Shown here: in pieces, positions 7,699 to 16,568 of the stretch
Layout of the letters: each line of letters starts with the position of its first letter
Numbering within the stretch: the stretch's first letter is position 1
From: Arthrobacter sp. H35-D1
GTDB lineage: Bacteria; Actinomycetota; Actinomycetes; Actinomycetales; Micrococcaceae
Assembly: GCF_030063185.1 (NCBI RefSeq)
Contig: NZ_JASISP010000026.1
Location: 1-58,272, forward strand
Direction: 5' to 3'
Length of the DNA stretch: 58,272 bases
Position numbers and translations under genes: made by a program
Notes under the pieces: generated by a model
The model's input: the letters and a program-made list of their open reading frames with translations, nothing else
Database searches by the model: none
What the model was told of the DNA's origin: nothing

Positions 7699-7954
7699 TG
7701 AGGCGCAGTTCTCCTTTGGGGGGATGGGAGTGTGTGCGGGACGTTTCCGCTTTGGCGGAAGGCCCGACTGTTCAGCTTATCAATTTCCGTCCGTCCCCGT
7801 GCCTGCCGGGCCTGTGCTATGGGAGCGGCGAACGCCGTGTTTGTGAGAAATCCAACAGCACACGGCGCAAAAGTTCGCTCTCGGTTCGTCCTGTCCATTC
7901 AACACCGCAGGACCCGGCTCGACACCCAACGGCCCCGGCGGCAAGATGGTTGGC

Positions 7955-9673
7955 ATGGCCACTCCAGCACATTTTCAGTCCGCACCACAGCCGTGGGCAA
8001 AGAACTACCAGCCAGGCGTCCCCGCCGAGATTGAGTTGCCCGGTGAATCGCTGGTGGAAATGTTTGAGCGTTCGGTGGCGGAAGCGGGCGGGCACCCTGC
8101 CTTGGAGTTCTTTGGCCGACGCACGAGCTATCGCGAATTGGGTGAACAGGTGGCGCAGGCTGCCGAAGGACTGCGCCACCTGGGTGTCAAGGCAGGGGAC
8201 AGGGTGGCCCTCATCCTGCCCAACTGCCCCCAGCACGTGGTGGCTTTTTACGCCGTGCTGCGGCTGGGCGCCGTGGTGGTTGAACACAACCCGCTCTACA
8301 CAACAGGCGAGCTTCGGCACCAATTCCTGGACCATGGAGCCCGGGTGGCCATCGCCTGGGACAAATCCGTGGCGGCACTGCAGAAATTTCCCGCCGAGGA
8401 GCGCCCCGTTCATCTGGTGGCCGTAAACCTGCTTGAGGCGTTCCCCGCCGTGAAGCGCCTGGCGCTCGGGTTGCCGCTGCGGAAGATGCGCGAGACCCGG
8501 ACTGCGCTGACCGGGCCAGCGCCGGACGCCATGCCGTGGAAGCAGCTGTTGGCAGGGGGCCGGATCGATGCCGCGCACCCGCGCCCCGGAGTTCACGACC
8601 TTGCCGTGATTGGCTACACCTCCGGCACCACCGGCCAGCCCAAAGGCGCCATGCTGACCCACTTCAACCTGTATTCCAACGCACTCCAAGGAGAGGCGTG
8701 GATGCACGGGGCCCAGGAACGCAAGGAGATTCTCTACGCCATCCTGCCCATGTTCCACGCCTTCGGCATGACCTTGTACCTGACTTTTGGCATCCGCAAG
8801 CAGGGCCTCCTGGTGCTCTTTCCCAAGTTCGACACCGATTTGGTGTTGGCTGCCATGAAGAAGTCACCTGCCACGGTGTATTGCGCCGTGCCTCCCATCT
8901 ACGAACGCACGGCCCTTGCCGCGAAGGAAAAGGGAGTCTCGCTGCGGTCCTGCAAATACTGCATTTCCGGGGCCATGAACCTCCCCGACCACGTGGTGGA
9001 ACTGTGGGAATCGGTCTCCGGCGGCTTGCTGGTGGAGGGCTACGGCATGACGGAATCCTCGCCCGTGGCGCTCGGCAATCCTTTCAATCCGGGCCGGCGC
9101 AACGGCACCATCGGAGTGCCGTTCCCTTCCACCCTGATGAAAGTGGTGGGACTTGAAGACTCCGGGCTGGAGGGTTCCGGGACGGAAGTGGCACCGGGGG
9201 AGCCGGGCGAGTTGCTGTTGAAGGGTCCGCAGATCTTCCAGGGCTATTGGAACAACCCGGAAGAAACCGGCAAGGCCTTGACGGAGGACGGTTGGCTGCG
9301 CACCGGCGACATCGTCACGGTGGACCCCGACGGCTTCACCACCATCGTGGACAGGCTGAAGGAACTTGTCATCACCGGAGGCTTCAATGTGTCGCCCTCG
9401 GAAGTGGAGGCCATTCTGGGAACGCACGACGGCGTGGCCGACGTTGCGGTCTTTGGCAAGGCCTTGGAGCGGGGCGGGGAAAAGGTGGTTGCCGCCGTCG
9501 TCCTCGAAGCCGGGACGGATCTTGACGAAGCGGCGTTGCGGGCCTGGTGCCGGGAACGCATGACAGGCTACAAAGTGCCGGCCCGGATTGTTCAAGTTCA
9601 AGACATGCCCCGTTCCATGCTCGGCAAAATCCTGCGCAAGCAGGTCAAGGAGGAACTCCTCCCCACGCTGTAG
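7955..9673 (+). CDS. Long-chain acyl-CoA synthetase (AMP-forming)
   Basis: A 572-residue ANL-superfamily enzyme activating a carboxylic acid to acyl-AMP and then acyl-CoA. The P-loop-like signature YTSGTTGQPKGAML is at about residues 218-231, followed by PMFHAFGMT, VEGYGMTESSP (A5 motif), GWLRTGDIVTVDPDG (A7/A8) and the C-terminal catalytic Lys in RSMLGKILRKQ. The frame contains ATG at 7946 and 7955; neither has a strong ribosome site and the second gives the more usual N-terminus. It stands alone, divergent from the UDG-like gene, so chain-length preference and pathway (fatty acid uptake or other acid activation) cannot be inferred from neighbours. Confidence 0.88.
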   Translation: MATPAHFQSAPQPWAKNYQPGVPAEIELPGESLVEMFERSVAEAGGHPALEFFGRRTSYRELGEQVAQAAEGLRHLGVKAGDRVALILPNCPQHVVAFYAVLRLGAVVVEHNPLYTTGELRHQFLDHGARVAIAWDKSVAALQKFPAEERPVHLVAVNLLEAFPAVKRLALGLPLRKMRETRTALTGPAPDAMPWKQLLAGGRIDAAHPRPGVHDLAVIGYTSGTTGQPKGAMLTHFNLYSNALQGEAWMHGAQERKEILYAILPMFHAFGMTLYLTFGIRKQGLLVLFPKFDTDLVLAAMKKSPATVYCAVPPIYERTALAAKEKGVSLRSCKYCISGAMNLPDHVVELWESVSGGLLVEGYGMTESSPVALGNPFNPGRRNGTIGVPFPSTLMKVVGLEDSGLEGSGTEVAPGEPGELLLKGPQIFQGYWNNPEETGKALTEDGWLRTGDIVTVDPDGFTTIVDRLKELVITGGFNVSPSEVEAILGTHDGVADVAVFGKALERGGEKVVAAVVLEAGTDLDEAALRAWCRERMTGYKVPARIVQVQDMPRSMLGKILRKQVKEELLPTL

Positions 9674-9748
9674 ACGTGCAGGGGATTTTTTCGGCGCGAA
9701 GTGGAGGGCTCGGCCAATTGCGCCGGGACCTATGTGAAAATGGAATGT

Positions 9749-11002
9749 ATGCGCCCTATGCAACACTCCAGCAAGCTAGCCAATGTACGATACGAACTTC
9801 GCGGTCCCATACTGCATGCGGCCCAAAAGATGGAGGCCGAGGGCCACCGCATTTTGCGGATGAACTTGGGCGACACCGCACCGTTTGGCTTGGAGGCGCC
9901 GGAGTCCATCGTGGTGGACATGATCCACCACCTCCGCGGGGCGCAAGGCTACAGCGACTCCAAAGGCATCTTCTCCGCCAGAACCGCCATTTCCCAGTAC
10001 TACCAAACCAAGGGCCTGCGCAAAATTGGCGTGGACGACATTTTTGTTGGCAACGGTGTCAGCGAACTGATCTCCATGACGTTGCAGGCCTTTTTGGAGA
10101 ACGGCGACGAAGTCCTCATCCCGGCCCCCGACTACCCGTTGTGGACAGCGACGGTGACCCTGACCGGCGGAGTCCCCGTCCACTACCTGTGCGACGAAGA
10201 CAACCAGTGGTGGCCGGACATGGCGGACGTGGAAGCAAAAATCACGCCGAAAACGCGTGCCATCGTCATTATCAACCCCAACAACCCCACAGGTGCCGTC
10301 TACCCCCGCGCCATCCTGGAGCAGTTTGTGGAACTGGCCCGCAGGCACGACCTGGTGCTCTTCGCGGATGAGATCTACGAAAAGATCATCTACGACGGCC
10401 GCTCCCACATCCACCTGGCCTCCTTGGCCGACGACGTCTGCATGCTGATGTTCAGCGGCCTGTCCAAGGCCTACCGCATGCCAGGCTACCGTGCAGGGTG
10501 GGTTGCACTGTCGGGGCCGCGATCTGCGATGGCCGGGTTCAAGGAAGCATTGGAGCTGATTGCCTCATTGCGCCTGTGTTCCAACGTGCCGGCCCAGCAC
10601 GCCATTCAAACCTCGCTTGGCGGATACCAGAGCATCAACGACCTGACAGGGCCGGGCGGGCGGCTGCGGGAGCAGCGCGACAGGGCCTCGGAACTGCTCA
10701 ATGCGCTGCCCGGGGTGTCGTGCGTGCCGGCGGCCGGCGCCATGTACTTGTTCGTCAAGCTCGACCAGGAGCTGTACCCCATCGAATCCGACGAGAAGTT
10801 TGTCATCGACCTGCTCCAGGACCAAAAAATCCTTGTCTCGCATGGGACGGCCTTCCACTGGCCCACCCCCGACCACTTCAGGTTCGTGATTCTGCCGTCC
10901 ACGGACGACATTGAGGAAGCGGTGCGCCGCATTTCCTCCTTCCTTGCCGTCTACCGCCGCAAGGCCGCCCTCGTCAGCCACTGGAGTTCTGTCAACCACT
11001 AG
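9749..11002 (+). CDS. alaA: Alanine aminotransferase (AlaA-like, PLP-dependent)
   Basis: A 417-residue class-I aminotransferase. It closely follows the E. coli AlaA pattern as I recall it: SSKLANVRYELRGPI at the start, AQGYSDSKGIFSARTAI, VGNGVSELI, PAPDYPLWTATVTLTGG, IVIINPNNPTGAVY and FADEIYEKIIYDG. The PLP lysine is in SGLSKAYRMPGYR (Lys240). AlaA transfers the amino group between alanine and pyruvate/glutamate. The ATG at 9749 was chosen because it puts the same number of residues before SSKL as in AlaA; ATGs at 9740 and 9758 are alternatives. It is a single gene; a 386-bp gap follows. Confidence 0.9.
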   Translation: MRPMQHSSKLANVRYELRGPILHAAQKMEAEGHRILRMNLGDTAPFGLEAPESIVVDMIHHLRGAQGYSDSKGIFSARTAISQYYQTKGLRKIGVDDIFVGNGVSELISMTLQAFLENGDEVLIPAPDYPLWTATVTLTGGVPVHYLCDEDNQWWPDMADVEAKITPKTRAIVIINPNNPTGAVYPRAILEQFVELARRHDLVLFADEIYEKIIYDGRSHIHLASLADDVCMLMFSGLSKAYRMPGYRAGWVALSGPRSAMAGFKEALELIASLRLCSNVPAQHAIQTSLGGYQSINDLTGPGGRLREQRDRASELLNALPGVSCVPAAGAMYLFVKLDQELYPIESDEKFVIDLLQDQKILVSHGTAFHWPTPDHFRFVILPSTDDIEEAVRRISSFLAVYRRKAALVSHWSSVNH

Positions 11003-11388
11003 GTTTTCGCCGGCCACGCAATCTCCGGCAGCCGCTGGTGTTCCAATGCATGCTTGGAACGGAGATCATTAATGAGTTCCTTTTCACACTCCACTCCTTT
11101 CTGCGGTTGGGAGCAGGGTTGCAAGGAGGCGGGATGCTGCGCTCGAGCCACGCCAGCCCCTCTTGCACAAGCCACTGCGGGTTCCCGGCACTGTCGGAAC
11201 GGGGCGATTTTTGGGCTGGGGGCAAGCAGGAGACTAAAAATGGTCGTAAGATCGTGGAGGTAGGATTTCGCCACCGCTCCATGAACTTCACTGCACCGGT
11301 GCCATGGGCGCTAGGTGCGCCATCTGCGCGCGTATCCGACTAGACTTTTTCGAAGCTTCGCTTTTGCCCCCTCTAGATTGGATCGCGG
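11003..11388. other. 386-bp intergenic region upstream of the phosphate transporter gene
   Basis: No convincing gene. A short minus-strand ORF ends at 10999-11001, with its stop overlapping that of the aminotransferase gene; its C-terminal residues (INDLRSKHALEHQRLPEIAW) look protein-like but no ribosome site fits. Towards the right there is a TAGACT box at 11341-11346 and the 10-bp palindrome CGAAGCTTCG at 11351-11360, the likely promoter region of the transporter gene. Confidence 0.5.
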
Positions 11389-12903
11389 GTGGATCTCACC
11401 TTCATGGTCGTGCTGGTTATAGCGCTGGCCCTCTTCTTCGACTTTACGAATGGCTTTCACGACACAGCCAATGCCATGGCAACACCCATTGCCACAGGCG
11501 CCATCAAACCCAAAACAGCTGTTGCCTTGGCCGCGATCCTGAACTTGGTGGGAGCGTTCCTTTCCACCGAGGTGGCCAAGACCATCTCCGGCGGCATCAT
11601 CAACGAGGGCGGACCCAACGGGGTGGCCATCACGCCGCAGATGATCTTTGCCGGGTTGATGGGCGCAGTGCTGTGGAACTTGTTCACGTGGCTGCTGGGC
11701 TTGCCATCCAGCTCCTCGCACGCCCTCTTTGGCGGCCTGATCGGTGCAGCGGTTGTCGGCACCTGGTCCTTCGGTGCGGTGAACTTCATGGTGGTTGTCT
11801 CCAAGGTGCTGCTCCCTGCCCTCCTCGCCCCGGCCATCGCAGGACTCGTTGCGTACCTGTGCACCAAACTGGCGTACAGCATCACCCGCCGTTCGGACCC
11901 GGATTCCGGAGACAAGCGCACCCAGAAACGTGGCGGCTTCCGTCGCGGCCAGGTCTTTAGCTCCTCGCTTGTGGCACTCGCGCACGGCACCAACGACGCA
12001 CAGAAAACCATGGGTGTCATCACCTTGGTGCTTGTTGCCTCGGGCCTGCAACAAGCAGGCACCGGTCCGCACATTTGGGTCATCACTGCGTGCGCCCTGG
12101 CCATTGCCGGCGGCACCTACGCGGGTGGCTGGCGCATCATCCGCACCCTCGGCTCGGGCCTGACCGACGTCAAGCCCGCCCAGGGCTTCGCCGCGGAAAC
12201 CAGCACGGCCGCAGCCATTCTGGCCTCCAGCCACCTGGGCTTTGCGCTCTCCACCACCCACGTGGCCTCGGGCTCGGTGGTGGGTTCGGGCCTGGGCCGC
12301 AAGGGTTCCACCGTCCGCTGGGGGCAGATCGGCAAGATCAGCCTGGCCTGGTTGTTCACGCTTCCAGCCGCCGGCCTCGTCGGTGGCCTCGCCGCACTGC
12401 TGATCCGTACCGGCACCATCGGCTTTGTCATTGTTGCCGGGCTTGGCTTGAGCGCCATCATCGTCATGTTCGTCCTCTCCCAGCGTGAAACTGTTGACCA
12501 CAACAACGCCATCAGCGACGTCGATGCCGTGGGCGAGGCCATGCACATTCCCAGTAAGAAGGAACGCGACAAGCTGGCCGCCAAGGCCCGTGCCGCCGAA
12601 AAACTGGCCGCAAAGGCTGCCAAGCGTGCCGCAGACACAGCCGTCGCCCGTGCCGTGGCGCAGACGGCGCTTGACCGGGCAGACACCGCGGTGCTCAAAG
12701 CCATGACCAAGGCTGCCACTGATGCGCGAGCGCCGAAGTCCAAGTCCAAGCCGAAGTCGAAGCCCAAGTCCGTGCCCCAACCCAAGTCCGTGCCGGAAAC
12801 CGAAGCGATGCCCGGATCCGTCCCTGCGGACGCGGAAGTGCCGAATGCCGACGCCGGTTACAAAGCCGACGCCGAAGCGGGCTTCAACAAGGGGGAGAAA
12901 TGA
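11389..12903 (+). CDS. pit: PiT-family inorganic phosphate transporter
   Basis: A 504-residue membrane protein of the PiT family, which imports phosphate or metal-phosphate by cation symport. The two inverted signature repeats are visible: FDFTNGFHDTANAMA near the N-terminus and SLVALAHGTNDAQKTMGVI in the middle, with LLGLPSSSSHALFGGLIGAA and GFALSTTHVASGSVVGSGLG as the paired S-S-S-H / S-T-T-H loops. About ten membrane segments occupy residues 1-365. The last 140 residues are a charged, Ala/Lys-rich cytoplasmic tail ending in repeated Lys-Ser/Lys-Pro units. GTG at 11389 was chosen; the ribosome site is weak. It overlaps the next small membrane gene by ATGA. Confidence 0.92.
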   Translation: MDLTFMVVLVIALALFFDFTNGFHDTANAMATPIATGAIKPKTAVALAAILNLVGAFLSTEVAKTISGGIINEGGPNGVAITPQMIFAGLMGAVLWNLFTWLLGLPSSSSHALFGGLIGAAVVGTWSFGAVNFMVVVSKVLLPALLAPAIAGLVAYLCTKLAYSITRRSDPDSGDKRTQKRGGFRRGQVFSSSLVALAHGTNDAQKTMGVITLVLVASGLQQAGTGPHIWVITACALAIAGGTYAGGWRIIRTLGSGLTDVKPAQGFAAETSTAAAILASSHLGFALSTTHVASGSVVGSGLGRKGSTVRWGQIGKISLAWLFTLPAAGLVGGLAALLIRTGTIGFVIVAGLGLSAIIVMFVLSQRETVDHNNAISDVDAVGEAMHIPSKKERDKLAAKARAAEKLAAKAAKRAADTAVARAVAQTALDRADTAVLKAMTKAATDARAPKSKSKPKSKPKSVPQPKSVPETEAMPGSVPADAEVPNADAGYKADAEAGFNKGEK

Positions 12904-13154
12904 TTGACTGGTTTGGATTTGTCATCGTGGCGATCACCACGCTTGTGGGTGCCGGTTTTGTGGTGACAATGTACTCGTTGGGAGTCCGTTTGACGGCCGT
13001 CAGTGGCGACGACGACGGCCGCGTCAACCACGCCGCCAAGTGGGGATCCATTGTGTGCTTCGGCTTCTGCATCCTAGCCGTGGCCAGCGCCATTGTCTTG
13101 ATCGTCCCGGCCTTCAGCTCGGCCGCGGGGCAGATCGTGGGCTCCTTGTTCTAG
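12900..13154 (+). CDS. Small two-helix membrane protein, partner of the phosphate transporter
   Basis: An 84-residue protein of unknown function. It has a hydrophobic segment at about residues 5-28 (FVIVAITTLVGAGFVVTMYS), a short polar loop (SGDDDGRVNHAAKWG) and a second at about 50-80. The ATG overlaps the transporter stop by 4 nt and GGGGGAG lies just before it, so it is translationally coupled to the PiT gene. Close coupling suggests an accessory subunit or a regulator of phosphate uptake, but that is inference. A strong terminator follows 49 nt after the stop. Confidence 0.75.
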   Translation: MIDWFGFVIVAITTLVGAGFVVTMYSLGVRLTAVSGDDDGRVNHAAKWGSIVCFGFCILAVASAIVLIVPAFSSAAGQIVGSLF

Positions 13155-13202
13155 GCACAGGCTGCCTAAATCTTGTGTCAACGCACGGGGGTCAACGCAC
13201 GA

Positions 13203-13260
13203 TGCCGGGCACTTCCCCTTCCGCCACTGCGGCAGGGGAAGTGCCCGGCGTCGTTTTTTA
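13203..13260 (+). terminator. Rho-independent terminator of the pit operon
   Basis: GCCGGGCACTTCCCCT (13203-13218) pairs perfectly with AGGGGAAGTGCCCGGC (13233-13248), followed by a run of six or more T at about 13252-13259. It lies downstream of the small membrane gene and also faces the convergent thioesterase gene. Confidence 0.92.
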
Positions 13261-13291
13261 ACGAAGCGGGCGAACCACGGGGCTTGGGCGG

Positions 13292-13750
13292 TCAGCGCGC
13301 CATGATCATGTTGGTGATGCGGCAGGTGGACAGGCGCCGGCCCTCCGCGTCGGTCATGACCACTTCATGGGTGGCCAGTGTGCGCCCCAGGTGGACGGGG
13401 GTGGCCGTGCCTGTCACGAGTCCGTCGGTGATGCCCCGGTGGTGTGTGGCGTTGATCTCTATCCCGGCCACGCGGAAGTCCGGCCCGGCATGGAAGTAGG
13501 CGGCAAAGGAGCCCAGTGTTTCCGCCAGCACCACGTGCGCGCCGCCGTGCAGCAGGCCTGTCACTTGGGTGTTTCCCTCAACCGGCATGGTGGCAACCAT
13601 GGACTCCGTGGTCATCCGGGTGAAAACGATGCCCATCTTAGCCACGAGGGAACCCACTCCGTGTCGACCCAACAGGCCGTGGTACTCGGTGGGGACCCCT
13701 GCTGCCAGGAGCTCGTTGGAAAGGGGATGCGGTGTGTAATTGTCGTCCAT
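13292..13750 (-). CDS. PaaI-family hotdog thioesterase
   Basis: A 152-residue single-domain hotdog protein. The family's active-site helix region is visible as GLLHGGAHVVLAETLGSFAA (residues about 74-93), preceded by ATMPVEGNTQ and followed by VAGIEINATHHRG and LATHEVVMTDAEGRRL. PaaI-type enzymes hydrolyse acyl- or aryl-CoA thioesters. The frame is open 43 codons upstream of the chosen ATG (13748-13750), but the longer form would run into the polA coding region and add an atypical N-terminus. It is divergent from polA with starts only 19 nt apart, so each gene's promoter must overlap the other's coding sequence or start. Confidence 0.85.
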   Translation of the reverse strand: MDDNYTPHPLSNELLAAGVPTEYHGLLGRHGVGSLVAKMGIVFTRMTTESMVATMPVEGNTQVTGLLHGGAHVVLAETLGSFAAYFHAGPDFRVAGIEINATHHRGITDGLVTGTATPVHLGRTLATHEVVMTDAEGRRLSTCRITNMIMAR

Positions 13751-13756
13751 GATGAC

Positions 13757-13762
13757 TAGGCT
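13757..13762 (+). promoter_or_regulatory. Putative -10 box of polA (leaderless)
   Basis: TAGGCT is followed by 7 nt and then the GTG at 13770, the spacing expected when transcription starts at the first codon. No good -35 box was recognised. Confidence 0.45.
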
Positions 13763-13769
13763 GGCACTT

Positions 13770-16538
13770 GTGAGCGAATCTGCCAAGACGGCCCCCCAGA
13801 CCACTGCTGCAACCACCCCAGGCACCGGGGTGCCCGACGGGCAATCCCCGCGACTGCTGGTGCTCGACGGGCACTCCATGGCCTTCCGCGCCTTCTATGC
13901 GATGCCTGCGGACAAGTTCGTGACGGATTCCGGCCAGTACACCAACGCAGTCCACGGTTTCACGGCCATGCTGCTGACCATGATCCGGCAGCAAAAACCC
14001 ACCCACGTGGTGGTCGCCTTCGACCTGGACACCCCCACCTTCCGTTCGCTGGAGTACACTGAATACAAGGGCGGGCGCAACAAGACGCCCGAGGAGTTCT
14101 ACGGCCAGATCGACCTCATCATCAAGGTCATGGCCGCCATGCGCATTCCCACCATCTCGGTGGACGGCTTTGAAGCGGACGACATCATCGCCACTCTCTC
14201 CACGCAGGGCGAGGCGGCAGGCTGGGACGTGCTGGTGGTCTCCGGCGACCGTGACGCGTTCCAGCTGATCACCGACAAGGTTTCGGTGCTGTACCCGAAG
14301 AAGGGCATCTCCGACATCCCGCCCATGGATGCAGCAGCCGTCGAAGCGAAGTACCTGGTGCCTCCGAACCGCTATTCGGATCTGGCCGCACTGGTGGGGG
14401 AGACCGCGGACAACCTCCCCGGCGTGCCCGGCGTCGGCCCCAAGACGGCGGCCAAGTGGATCAACCAGTACGGCGGCCTGGAGGGCGTTCTGGAGAACCT
14501 CGACGCCATCGGCGGCAAGGTGGGCGAGTCCCTGCGGGCGCATGTCGACGACGTCAAGCGCAACCGGCGCCTCAACCACCTGCTGCGCGACATGGACCTG
14601 CCGGTGGCCATTGAGGACACTGTTCTGCAGGCGCCGGACCGCGAGGCCGTCGAGGAACTGTTCGACTCGCTGCAGTTCAACACGCTGCGCAAGCGTCTCT
14701 TTGACCTGTTTGGCGCGGAGGAAGAAGCGGCCGACGCCGGCGAGTCCCACCAGGTGCCCGCCCATCGCGTGGTGGCTGCGGCGTCCGAGCTGCGGGACTG
14801 GGTGGCCGCGGACGGCGTGGACGGCGCAGACGGAGTGGAAGGCAGCACCGTTGTTGCCGTCGACGTACAGAGCGAGCCGGTTGGCCTGGCCCGCGAGGCG
14901 ACTGCCGTGGCCCTGGTCCGCGGCGATTCCGCCGTCGTCGTTGACCTGCGAAGTGCCGACGCCGAAGTGGAATCCACCCTGGCGGCTTGGCTGGTGTCCG
15001 CGGCGCCCAAGGTGGTGCACGAGTACAAGGAGGCGCTGAAGGCGTTGGCCGTGCGCGGGCTCTGGCTGGAAGGGGTGCAGGATGACACTTCGCTGTCCGG
15101 CTATCTCATTCAACCGGACCGCCGCAGCTACGAACTGGCCGAACTGAGCCAGGTCCACCTGAAGGTCGGTTTCGACACTGGCGCTTCGGAGTCGACGGGA
15201 CAGCTGGAGTTGGGGCTGGACGAGGATGCCTCCCACGCCGAGGCAGTGCAGCGCGGCTATGTTGCCCTGCTGCTCAGCGAACACTTTGCCCCGCTGTTGG
15301 AAGAACGCGGCGCGTCCACGCTGCTGCGTGACATGGAGCTGCCGCTGGCGGCCGTGCTGGCCCGGATGGAACTAACGGGCATTGCCATCTCACAGGACCG
15401 CCTGACCAGCCTGCTGGCCGATTTCACCGCCGCCATGAACGCCGCCCAGCAGGCAGCGTTCGCGGCGATTGGCCACGAAGTGAACCTTGGTTCGCCCAAA
15501 CAGTTGCAGGAGGTCTTGTTTGAAGAGCTCGGGCTGCCCAAAACAAAGAAGATCAAGACCGGCTACACCACCGACGCCGCGTCCCTGAAAGCCCTGCTGG
15601 AAAAGACCGGACACGAGTTCCTCGCCCAGCTGATGGCCCACCGCGAAGCCTCCAAGCTCAAGCAAATGGTGGAGACGCTGAAGAAGTCCGTGGCGGAGGA
15701 TGGGCGAATCCACACGACCTACGCACAGAACGTGGCGGCCACCGGGCGCTTGTCCTCGAACAACCCGAACCTGCAAAACATCCCGATCCGTTCGGAGGAG
15801 GGGCGCCGCGTCAGGGACATTTTCGTGGTCAGTGAAGGCTACGAATGCCTGCTGGCCGCCGACTACTCGCAAATTGAAATGCGCATCATGGCCCACCTCT
15901 CCGGAGATGCCGGACTCATCCAGGCCTATGCCGAGGGGGAGGACCTGCACAGGTACGTCGGCTCCCACGTCTTTGGCGTGGCGCCGGAAGAAGTCACCTC
16001 GGCCATGCGCTCGAAGGTCAAGGCCATGTCTTACGGGCTGGCCTACGGGCTGACAAGCTTTGGCTTGTCCAAGCAACTGGAAATCTCCGTTGACGAGGCC
16101 AGGACGCTCGTCAAGGACTACTTTGACCGCTTTGGCGGGGTCCGCGACTACCTGCGCGGCGTGGTCGAACAAGCTCGCATCGACGGCTACACCTCCACGA
16201 TTGAAGGGCGTCGGCGCTACCTGCCCGATCTCTCAAGTGCCGACCGGCAGTTGCGTGAACTGGCCGAGCGAGTGGCCCTGAACTCACCCATTCAGGGTTC
16301 CGCGGCGGACATCATCAAGCACGCCATGCTTGGGGTGGCCGGCGAGCTGAAGGACAAGGGCCTGAAATCGCGGATGCTGCTGCAGGTTCATGATGAATTG
16401 ATCCTTGAAGTGTGGCCGGGCGAGCTGGACGCCGTGAAGGAACTTGTGGTGGAGCAGATGGGTGCTGCGGCCGAACTCAAGGTGCCGTTGGAAGTCCAGC
16501 TGGGCTTGGGCGCCAGCTGGAACGACGCCGGCCACTGA
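13770..16538 (+). CDS. polA: DNA polymerase I
   Basis: A 922-residue family A polymerase. Residues about 28-320 are the 5'-3' exonuclease (LLVLDGHSMAFRAFYAMP, FEADDIIATL, VSGDRDAFQL, GVPGVGPKTAAKWI). The middle domain keeps the 3'-5' exonuclease fold but VVAVDVQSEP lacks the catalytic D-x-E, so proofreading is probably absent, as usual in actinobacterial Pol I. The polymerase domain has motif A (DYSQIEMRIMAHLSGD), the O-helix KVKAMSYGLAYGLTSFGL and motif C (QVHDELILE). It fills gaps after excision repair and removes RNA primers. ATG codons at 13749 and 13752 lie in frame; GTG 13770 was preferred because a TAGGCT box sits 7 nt before it. Confidence 0.97.
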   Translation: MSESAKTAPQTTAATTPGTGVPDGQSPRLLVLDGHSMAFRAFYAMPADKFVTDSGQYTNAVHGFTAMLLTMIRQQKPTHVVVAFDLDTPTFRSLEYTEYKGGRNKTPEEFYGQIDLIIKVMAAMRIPTISVDGFEADDIIATLSTQGEAAGWDVLVVSGDRDAFQLITDKVSVLYPKKGISDIPPMDAAAVEAKYLVPPNRYSDLAALVGETADNLPGVPGVGPKTAAKWINQYGGLEGVLENLDAIGGKVGESLRAHVDDVKRNRRLNHLLRDMDLPVAIEDTVLQAPDREAVEELFDSLQFNTLRKRLFDLFGAEEEAADAGESHQVPAHRVVAAASELRDWVAADGVDGADGVEGSTVVAVDVQSEPVGLAREATAVALVRGDSAVVVDLRSADAEVESTLAAWLVSAAPKVVHEYKEALKALAVRGLWLEGVQDDTSLSGYLIQPDRRSYELAELSQVHLKVGFDTGASESTGQLELGLDEDASHAEAVQRGYVALLLSEHFAPLLEERGASTLLRDMELPLAAVLARMELTGIAISQDRLTSLLADFTAAMNAAQQAAFAAIGHEVNLGSPKQLQEVLFEELGLPKTKKIKTGYTTDAASLKALLEKTGHEFLAQLMAHREASKLKQMVETLKKSVAEDGRIHTTYAQNVAATGRLSSNNPNLQNIPIRSEEGRRVRDIFVVSEGYECLLAADYSQIEMRIMAHLSGDAGLIQAYAEGEDLHRYVGSHVFGVAPEEVTSAMRSKVKAMSYGLAYGLTSFGLSKQLEISVDEARTLVKDYFDRFGGVRDYLRGVVEQARIDGYTSTIEGRRRYLPDLSSADRQLRELAERVALNSPIQGSAADIIKHAMLGVAGELKDKGLKSRMLLQVHDELILEVWPGELDAVKELVVEQMGAAAELKVPLEVQLGLGASWNDAGH

Positions 16539-16568
16539 CTCACCCCACCGACTTTAGAAAGGCATCCC

